A stretch of DNA of 64,000 nucleotides from Leptodactylus fallax. Taxonomy: Eukaryota > Chordata > Amphibia > Anura > Leptodactylidae. The notes beneath the pieces were generated by a model, which was not told the DNA's origin, did not search any database, and saw only the letters and a program-made list of their open reading frames with translations. Where the stretch lies: NCBI GenBank assembly GCA_947044405.1, contig CAMRHE010000656.1, positions 387,001 through 451,000 of the forward strand. Reading direction: 5' to 3'. Shown here piece after piece: positions 57,108 to 64,000 of this stretch. A program made the position numbers and the translations under genes. Each line of letters begins with the position of its first letter. The stretch's first letter is position 1.

Positions 57108-58078
57108 TGAACCGAGAGCAAGGCAGGTGGTTTGGTCTCCGCAACCAGAAATGAACGCACACGCGGTAGTTCAAGAAAAGAATATATATTTACTATAAGT
57201 TAATAAAGACTATTTGAAGGTAAAATGACAGGGATAAAGACAAGCAAAATATACAATATAGCATGAACAATTTCAAGGCAAATTCTGCAATGGTTTCTAC
57301 TTTTACTCTGTCCAATTCTGCAGTATGGACACTGAATGAACAATATACTCAAAACTATCCCTAACTGACCCTGACATCACATTTGGGTGCACCCCCTTTT
57401 CCCCAGTGGTCCAGGTGGACCGCTTACAGTCTGTAGAAGCGCGCGGTGGGGCCCAAAGTCGTTCCTTTCTTTTATAGTGAAACGTCCTCTCCTCACTGTT
57501 ATCAGGATCTTGGGAGAAATGAAGTCCTCTTTAACAGGGAAACCCAATGAATGCAATGTAATCCAACAGCAGATTCCACTCAGCACACTGACAGTCCTGC
57601 CGAATCCATACACTGAGCTGGGATGTAAGCCGGGATTTAGCAGGTGCTGTCCAGTACATCAACAGCACTGCGAGTCTCTATCTGTGGTATCCATATACAC
57701 AGTCACAATGTCAGTCTCACTGATCAGCCACTGAGCACAGTTCCTTTCACGTGGACTCACTAGTCCTGTTGTCTCTTTACACTCTGTTTGTCTCTGGACC
57801 AAGATACAGCTTAGCTGTACAGAAAAATATCCACACCAGTTCAATACAACACTTGCTAAGATGGCTGCTGCTCTCTGTCTCGTCACTTCCTGCTTCTCTG
57901 CTCACATTCTGTCTGCAGAACAGGCAAGCTGACATAAAAGGGGGGGGGGAGTCACTCCAGCATCATGTCACAATTACAATGGCTGCTGTCTTAAAGGAAC
58001 AGAATCACAGAAATACATTCAACATTAACAGTTTATACAGACAAATGAAGCTTAGGACAACATTGGCTGTCTCTTACA
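57108..58078 (-). repeat. Gypsy 5' LTR
   Basis: 971 bp, the promoter-carrying LTR for the minus-strand element. It differs from the 3' LTR by one substitution and one G. Confidence 0.95.
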
Positions 58079-58082
58079 CGTG

Positions 58083-58693
58083 CTCCATAGCAAGTATCAC
58101 AGGATCCAGGGGCCAAGGCCAGACCTGTGGAATATCCTGCCACCCTGACTATTGCACCCCGAAACTCTGAGCTATCAGGACCACATAACGTGAGTGGGGA
58201 ATATTATGTACTAGTATCATGGTGGGCATCCTCCTATGAGCCAAATAGGATCCCAGACGCACCTTAGGGCTGTAACACTGAAGTATAAGGGGCTAGGAAC
58301 ACCTTTCATCAAGTCTACCCTGCACCCCAGGACTTTGCTGTGTCACCAGGCGTACCCCATTGTTTTGTATTGAGTAAACTGTTTAAGCATTTGTGCCTCC
58401 ACACCCATGGAAGTAAAAGTTCAACTTTACAACCGTTTCTGTGTCTGACTCTGCACCGACAGCATCAGGGCGCCCCAAACACCACCAGTCGGCACAGTAT
58501 AGGGGAAGCGCCCCGGGGGAACAATCACCACCAACATTTGTGCAGCCCCCTCATCACCGGTACCAGTGGTGGTAACGTGGGACAGCACCAGCGCTGCGCC
58601 CTCGTGCCCAGAGACCGTGACAAGTCTGCGCTGTTTGCACCCCCGCAATCCCAACTGCAGCGTTACCTTCCATCTGGTCACCGCAAGTAAAAC
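58083..58693 (+). mobile_element. 3' part of plus-strand Gypsy LTR and leader (inferred)
   Basis: Continues the sequence cut at 50922. It contains GAAGTAAAAGTTCAACTTTAC at about 58407 (AGTAAA poly(A)-like) and a GC-rich end. The exact LTR end is not visible without the 3' LTR. Confidence 0.45.
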
Positions 58694-58710
58694 TGGCGTC
58701 ACGAACAGGA
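58694..58710 (+). other. Candidate primer binding site of plus-strand Gypsy
   Basis: TGGCGTCACGAACAGGA resembles the tRNA-Lys-type primer site TGGCGCCCGAACAGG with small changes, and lies about 720 bases before gag. Confidence 0.5.
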
Positions 58711-59432
58711 TACGGGTGTGTGCCATTTTGAGAAAGTTGCCACGAAAAGTGCGCCAAATTGTCTCCAGAGCATTGGTCTTTATTGTGGACTTTGCTAAGA
58801 TCAAGTTTATTCCCTGAGAGTGCTTGCCACAAAGAGGGGGAGCCCTATACCCCTGAAGTAAGCCCTAAAGACTGTCCTCTCAGTGTGTTACAGCCCTGGA
58901 AGAGTTAAAACGCCCAGGACTTGTTTGCTGTGCCACATCGCTGTGTAAGAACGCCCACAAAGGGTTAACTGTATCTTGCAAAAGTGCGGGAGATTTTTAG
59001 CACTGTCCATGAGGCCAGGAGACCCATCTGCCGCCATCTTAGGAGAGCCCAGAATGCTGAGCGCAATGCTCCAGCGCACCCATACAAGAAAGTGAAAGGC
59101 GAACGTGTCAGCGCCATTTCTGACTCTCCAGTGCCGCATCACCGTCCCTGCTGTGCACCGCTGATCTCTGGTCCACGCTGCAGTTGCTGTCAGTGAGTAC
59201 TGTACCTCCCTGTCCTTGTCTTCAGTCCTCCCACGGCCCCAGCGAGTGTTTTCCGTGTACAGTGTCCGTGGGGAGTGCCACCATTAAATAGGGGGAGCAC
59301 ACCGTCAGCCTGCATCACAGTGACTCTGTTAATAGCTACAGCATTCCAAGTTGTAGTCTCCATTCCCTGCCAGCAAGCAGTTGAGTTTCTTAAAGAGACG
59401 GCGACCTAATTTCAGTCATACCTGCAAACAAC
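58711..59432 (+). other. Untranslated leader of plus-strand Gypsy
   Basis: No gene. Presumably contains RNA packaging sequences. It has a GC-rich stretch at about 59130-59290. Confidence 0.5.
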
Positions 59433-60521
59433 ATGACTGAGCAAAGTGACATTGTGCCATCTGTTTCTAGTGATCCAGCAGTGCCCATGGCGAGCAGCCT
59501 ACCATTCTCCATGCCATTTTACCCTGGCGCACCATGGCTGCCGCGCTACAAAGGGGAGGCGCATACCCTCAGGGACTTTCGTGAGAAGATGCTGTCTCTC
59601 TTCCAGTTCTATCCTCTGAATACAGAACAGCAGATACAGATCCTGCTGGGCCAGCTTGAGGGTGCTGCAGCTAGGGAGGTCAAATCCTGGCCTGCCTCTG
59701 ACAAAAAAACCCCTGGGCAAATTCTGGACAAACTCCAGGTGAACTTTGACGTGCGATCTGTCTCCGAGGTAAAGATGCGCTTCTTTTCCAGACAACAACT
59801 ACCTGGTGAGACCCTGCGGGACTATGCTTTATCCCTCCAAGAGGCGTTCAGAGCTGTGGTGCAAGTGGATCCACGTGAAAATGTGGACTCTGATAAAATC
59901 TTGCTTGACCGCTTCATAGAAGGGGCGGGTACCACATTGCTCCAGAGTCAGTTGCGAATGCTTGCTGCACAACATCCCAGCATCACGTTTGCTGACTTCA
60001 AGGCCCTTGCCATCCAGGTCTTGAGACAGGAGCAGCCCCAGCCGAGCCCAGTCATCTGTGCTCCCTCACCTGGACCCTCAACAAGCATTGCTCCAGTTGT
60101 CCTGCCACTACCTCTGGGTACCTCACCTGCTGCCCAAACTGCGCAGACTACACCAGCAGACTCCAGAGATGACCTTCTGGCCCGAGTGGATCATCTGACC
60201 CGTGCCATGGAACAGATCACCGTCCGTCTAGATCGACTGACCCAGCCGTCTTCATCGTCCAGTGATCCTTTGCGAAGTCTCAACATCTCACCTGAGTCGC
60301 CACCCAGACGTCCGTCTTCAGTGAAACCTCCGCAGAGTGAGAGGCCATACTGTACCTATTGCCATAGATATGGACACAACAGGCCTCAGTGTTTTCAGTT
60401 AAACGGGCCACCCCCGAGGCAGCGGGCCGCCCCTCGGGAGGAAAGAAGAAGGGCCCAGGTGAATCTTCAGTGCCATTGTCACGCTTCGTCTCAGCCTGCC
60501 CACACATCACAATCCGGGTGA
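59433..60521 (+). CDS. gag: Plus-strand Gypsy gag with CCHC knuckle
   Basis: 362 codons from ATG at 59433 (CAACATGA). Capsid-like region with YKGEAHTLRDFREKMLSLFQ, LEGAAAREVKSWP, MRFFSRQQLPGETLRDYAL and DRFIEGAG; a Pro/Ser-rich linker and a short coiled stretch DDLLARVDHLTRAMEQITVR; then the zinc knuckle CTYCHRYGHNRPQC at about residues 310-323. The slippery heptamer follows two codons after the knuckle (CFQLN). Gag itself continues 117 bases beyond it to TGA at 60519-60521. Confidence 0.93.
   Translation: MTEQSDIVPSVSSDPAVPMASSLPFSMPFYPGAPWLPRYKGEAHTLRDFREKMLSLFQFYPLNTEQQIQILLGQLEGAAAREVKSWPASDKKTPGQILDKLQVNFDVRSVSEVKMRFFSRQQLPGETLRDYALSLQEAFRAVVQVDPRENVDSDKILLDRFIEGAGTTLLQSQLRMLAAQHPSITFADFKALAIQVLRQEQPQPSPVICAPSPGPSTSIAPVVLPLPLGTSPAAQTAQTTPADSRDDLLARVDHLTRAMEQITVRLDRLTQPSSSSSDPLRSLNISPESPPRRPSSVKPPQSERPYCTYCHRYGHNRPQCFQLNGPPPRQRAAPREERRRAQVNLQCHCHASSQPAHTSQSG
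60398..60456 (+). promoter_or_regulatory. Gag-pol -1 frameshift signal: GTTAAAC plus pseudoknot
   Basis: G TTA AAC (60398-60404) is in gag phase; the -1 frame reads GTT AAA CGG into pol. Eight bases later CCCGAGG (60413-60419) pairs with CCTCGGG (60432-60438). The loop GGGCC (60424-60428) can pair with GGCCC at 60452-60456, an H-type pseudoknot. Confidence 0.75.
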
Positions 60522-63500
60522 ACGGCGTCCCTCTGACAGCGTTGGTGGACACTGGATCTCAGTTAACAACCCTGCGCAAGCAGGTGTTCCTTGAACATTG
60601 GGACTTAGGTGTGTTGAATAGAACACCTGACACATGGATAAATCTGTGTGCCAGCAATGGACAGCCCATACCACAGCAGGGTTATTGGGAACCCACTATC
60701 CAGATTGGGGACTTGAAACTGCCTAGACAGAGTGTAATTGTCACTGATGTAGAGGATGATAGGTTTGCAGTTGTAATATTAGGCATGAATGTTTTACGCC
60801 ATTGCTTTGCAGAAGTGTTGGATGCCTTGCATGCCTCTCTCCTTACAGCTTCTCCCAGTGACCAGCAGACCATTCAGCGGGCCATTCGTGTACTCAATGC
60901 CCAGCACAAGTTCGCCAACAAACAAGGTGAAATTGGTCGAGTCCGGATCCAAGATACCCGTCCAGTAACCCTACAACCTGGAACAGAAACTATGGTGTGG
61001 TGCCGTGCCCGTCCGGGCATAGAAAATCAGGACTACGAGGCCTTGCTACAACCCATACAGATAGATGGCCAACCACTTGTCATGGCTGCCCGCAGCCTTG
61101 TCACAGTTTCCAATGGACGTGTTCCTGTCCGCTTAGTCAACTTGGGCGATGCTCCCGTGAACCTCCACAAGTTCCACTCTGTGGCCCTGCTACACCAGTT
61201 AGCACCAGAAGACATTCTCTCTGGTGATTCTACCGCCACACAGGGTTCCACCCAAGCTGCTGAGAACATTCAGAATGGAGCCACGAAGTCCTGGTGGGAT
61301 GAATTGAACGTGGGAGACGCCAATACCCCTATAGAGCACATCAATGGGGTTCGCAATGTGGCCAAGCGTTACCAACAGGCATTCAGCAAACACCCATTGG
61401 ACTTTGGTAAGACCACGACCATACAACATCGCATTCTGACTGGCAACCACCATCCAATCAAGGAGCGTCACCGTCCAATACCACCAGCGATGTACCAACC
61501 GGTGAAAAAGTTGATCCAAGAGATGCGAGATGCTGATGTCATCCGGGAGAGTAACAGCCCCTGGGCAGCCCCGCTAGTCCTTGTCAAGAAGAAAGACGGA
61601 ACCCTACGATTTTGTGTGGACTATCGTAAACTCAACAACGTCACGCACAAAGACGCATACCCATTGCCGCGGATTGAGGAATCTCTAACGGCTTTGGGAT
61701 CAGCTACCTGTTTCTCGACCGTGGACTTAACCAGTGGATACTGGCAAGTCCCTATGGCGCCTGAAGATCGTGAAAAGACTGCGTTTATGACCCCAATGGG
61801 ACTCTTTGAATTCAATAGTATGCCATTTGGGCTATGTAATGCCCCAGCCACATTCCAACGGCTTATGGAGAGGTGCCTCGGCCATGAGAATTTCCAGAGT
61901 GTGCTACTGTACCTGGACGATGTTATTGTATTCTCCCGGACATACCAAGAACACCTTCGTCACCTGTCCGAGGTATTCAAGGTACTTATACAGCACGGCC
62001 TAAAGGTGAAGCCCTCCAAGTGCTACCTGTTGAAATCCCAAGTTCACTACCTTGGGCATGTCGTGAGCGCACAAGGCGTCCAACCTGATCCTGAAAAGAT
62101 CACTGCAGTCCAGAACTGGCGAAGACCAACTACCGTCAAAGAAGTCCGAAGCTTCCTTGGATTCGCAGGTTACTACCGGCGTTTCATACCACACTTCGCC
62201 CAAGTAGCCGAGCCTCTGAACGAGTTGTTGCGCGGTTGTCCCAGAGAAAACTACAACCGAAAACTTCCGGTAGACTGGACAGCGCGTCAAGAGGAAGCCT
62301 TTCAAGCGCTTAAAGCACTTCTGACGCAACCACCAATTCTAGCCTATCCCGACTACAGTCAGCCATTCCGCTTGTACACAGATGCAAGTCACCAAGGTTT
62401 GGGTGCAGTGTTGTCCCAGGTTCAGGACAACAAAGAGCGAGTCATCGCCTACGCCAGCAGGAGTCTGAGAGGCGCGGAGAAGAACGACCAGAACTATAGT
62501 TCTTTCAAACTCGAACTTCTGGCGCTTGTCTGGGCCGTGACAGAGAAGTTTAAAGACTACCTGGCTGCCACACCCTTTACCGTGTACACAGATAACAATC
62601 CGTTGGCGCATCTGGACACTGCTCGACTGGGAGCCCTTGAACAACGGTGGGCCTCAAGACTCGCGAATTACAAGTTCTCTGTCAAGTATCGCAGTGGCAA
62701 GTCCAACGCTAACGCTGATGCACTCTCAAGGTTGCCTGTGGGAGAAGAACCACCCCGAGAAGACATCTGGGAAGAGGTGGAGATGCCACCATTCTACAAC
62801 AAGTTTGCCCAACAGGTTGCTATTGGTGTCCCTGTAGAAGGAGAATCTCTGGCGAAAACAGCTGCCGAATCCCTCCAGGAGCCATCTCTGTGGAAAACGT
62901 TCCAAGAAGAGAGCAGAGTTTTAGGAGAATTGTCAGATTTCCTGCTTACAGGAAGAATACCAACCCGTGTAAAGAGAGGTCTTCATGACATGGAATTAAA
63001 ACGCCTTTGGCGACAGAGGAAGCGCCTGTTTGTCCAACGAGGCCTTCTACATAGAAACACTCTTGATCCTGTCACAGGTGAAAGGCTTCATCAGATCCTC
63101 GTACCAAGAAGAGACGCACAGATGATACTTGAGGCGTATCATGACAGATCTGGTCACTTCGGGGTACAAAAGACCGAAGCTACCATCCGTCGTCGCTTCT
63201 ATTGGGTTGGGATGAGGAGTGACATTGAGAGTTGGTGCCGAGAGTGTCCCGCCTGTAGTATCACCAAGGAAGGTCGAAGAGATCAGAAGGCCCCTCTACA
63301 TCCAATTAAGACTCAAAAGCCGTGTGAAATTGTTGCTCTGGACCATGTGAAGTTGGGTCCCACACGTTCCGGCTACAGCTACGCTCTGACAATGGTGGAT
63401 CATTACTCCAAGTTCCTTGTCATCGTGCCTGTCAGAGATCTTACAGCAAGAACTACGGCTGAGACCTTCTAGGCAGAGTTTGTCCGCCATTACGGTTGTC

Positions 63501-64000
63501 CTGAGCATATCCTCACCGACCGTGGATCGGCGTTTGAATCCCAATTGTTCCGTGAGCTGTGTCAGTTCCAAGACTGCAAGAAGTTGCGAACCACAGCGTA
63601 TCACCCTCAAGGGAATGGTATGTGCGAGAAGGCAAATCAAGTGATCATCGGCATGCTAAGAACAGCCGCAGTTACACCTGGTGTTGAGTGGCCTGAGCGT
63701 ATCAAGGACTTGGCCTATATTTACAACAACACACCCCAAACATCTACGGGATACGCACCATTTTATCTAATGTTTGGAAGACAAGGTCAACTTCCTTCAG
63801 ACTTAACCCTTGGTGTGAAGGTCCCTGACACCATCAATCCACTACCCATAACAGACTGGGTTGTTGAACACCGCCGACGTATGGAGGAAGCTAAAGAGAT
63901 AGTTGAAACGCGCATGGATGAGGTTCGTAGGAGACAACAGGAGGATTACAACCATCACGCCCATGCAGCGCCCCTGAAAGTTGGCGACCGTGTATGGGTA
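60398..64000 (+). CDS. pol: Plus-strand Gypsy pol, one in-frame stop, cut by window end
   Basis: In the -1 frame from the slippery site; the first Met in frame is at 60389, just upstream. Order: protease VDTGSQLTTL; RT FCVDYRKLNNVTHKDAYPLP, VDLTSGYWQVPM and catalytic YLDDVIVFS; RNase H LYTDASHQGLGAVLSQ and YTDNNPLAHLD; integrase zinc finger HDRSGHFGVQKTEATIRRRF with CRECPACSITK; integrase core LDHVKLG (first D), LTDRGSAFES (second D) and YHPQGNGMCEKANQ (E). A TAG at 63470-63472 falls between the first and second catalytic Asp and the same frame continues to 64000. This copy therefore cannot make full integrase unless the stop is suppressed. The end of the gene is outside the window. Confidence 0.93.

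Larger units (their letters stand above)
50923..58078 (-). mobile_element. Complete Gypsy (Ty3-like) LTR retrotransposon, minus strand
   Basis: 7156 bp with 970- and 971-bp LTRs beginning TGTAAGAG and ending GGTTCA on the minus strand, flanked by a 4-bp duplication CGTG (50919-50922 and 58079-58082). The LTRs differ by one transition (51320 A, 57505 G) and a G run of 9 versus 10. Inside, in order on the minus strand: gag with CCHC, -1 shifted pol with protease, RT, RNase H and integrase, then a polypurine tract. Pol order with integrase after RNase H defines Ty3/Gypsy. No env is seen. The only coding damage noticed is one homopolymer frameshift in pol. Confidence 0.96.
58694..64000 (+). mobile_element. 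Gypsy (Ty3-like) retrotransposon, plus strand, cut by window end
   Basis: A Gypsy family different from the minus-strand one: gag at 59433 and pol in the -1 frame, ending beyond the window within the integrase C-terminal region. One in-frame TAG lies in the integrase. Its 3' LTR is not in view. Confidence 0.9.

Noticed and set aside
50923..64000. An env gene that would make either Gypsy element virus-like
   Set aside because: In the minus-strand element pol is followed directly by the polypurine tract and LTR; in the other the region is outside the window.

Overview
The window looks like vertebrate nuclear DNA, most likely from a frog or toad. It has two recognisable intron-containing vertebrate genes (UBE2M and CHMP2A), an intronless Hsp30-type small heat shock gene of the amphibian kind, and many interspersed repeats: L1-like LINEs, Tc1-like transposons, a TTAA-flanked element, Gypsy LTR retrotransposons, a tRNA-derived SINE and palindromic MITEs. 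There is no bacterial gene organisation. The anuran assignment is an inference from the repeat types and the Hsp30-like protein.

Layout. 1-6470: an almost complete sense-strand L1-like LINE with tandem 5' UTR monomers, one stop codon in ORF1 and one in ORF2; it lies in an intron of UBE2M. 6740-7461: last two exons and poly(A) signal of UBE2M (NEDD8 E2). 7462-12350: gene-free, with MITE-like repeats. 12360-17445: CHMP2A (ESCRT-III), with a CRE-containing promoter, a non-coding first exon and five coding exons; UBE2M and CHMP2A are also neighbours in human. 17446-35460: gene-poor, with a decayed Tc1 copy, a 1.3 kb TTAA element carrying a row of hairpins, a possible tissue-specific promoter near 27.85 kb, and a nearly intact Tc1-like transposon (28802-30432). 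35483-35586: a minus-strand first coding exon of an unidentified gene. 36-44 kb: minisatellites, a SINE, and a second TTAA element split by a 5'-truncated LINE. 45103-45696: a minus-strand hsp30-like gene with TATA box, possible heat shock element and poly(A) signal. 47.4-49.8 kb: minisatellite, Tc1 remnant and a Tc1-type MITE.

50484-64000 is a nest of two Gypsy elements. A complete minus-strand Gypsy (50923-58078; 970 and 971 bp LTRs differing by one substitution and one G in a homopolymer; 4-bp TSD CGTG) has inserted into what appears to be the 5' LTR of a plus-strand Gypsy whose gag and pol run off the window end. Both place pol in the -1 frame relative to gag and both carry the heptamer GTTAAAC, in phase, at the switch point, followed by a potential stem. 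In the plus-strand element the stem can form an H-type pseudoknot. This matched recoding signal, the very recent insertion and the hairpin row in the TTAA element are the most interesting signals. I saw no convincing new multi-gene system.
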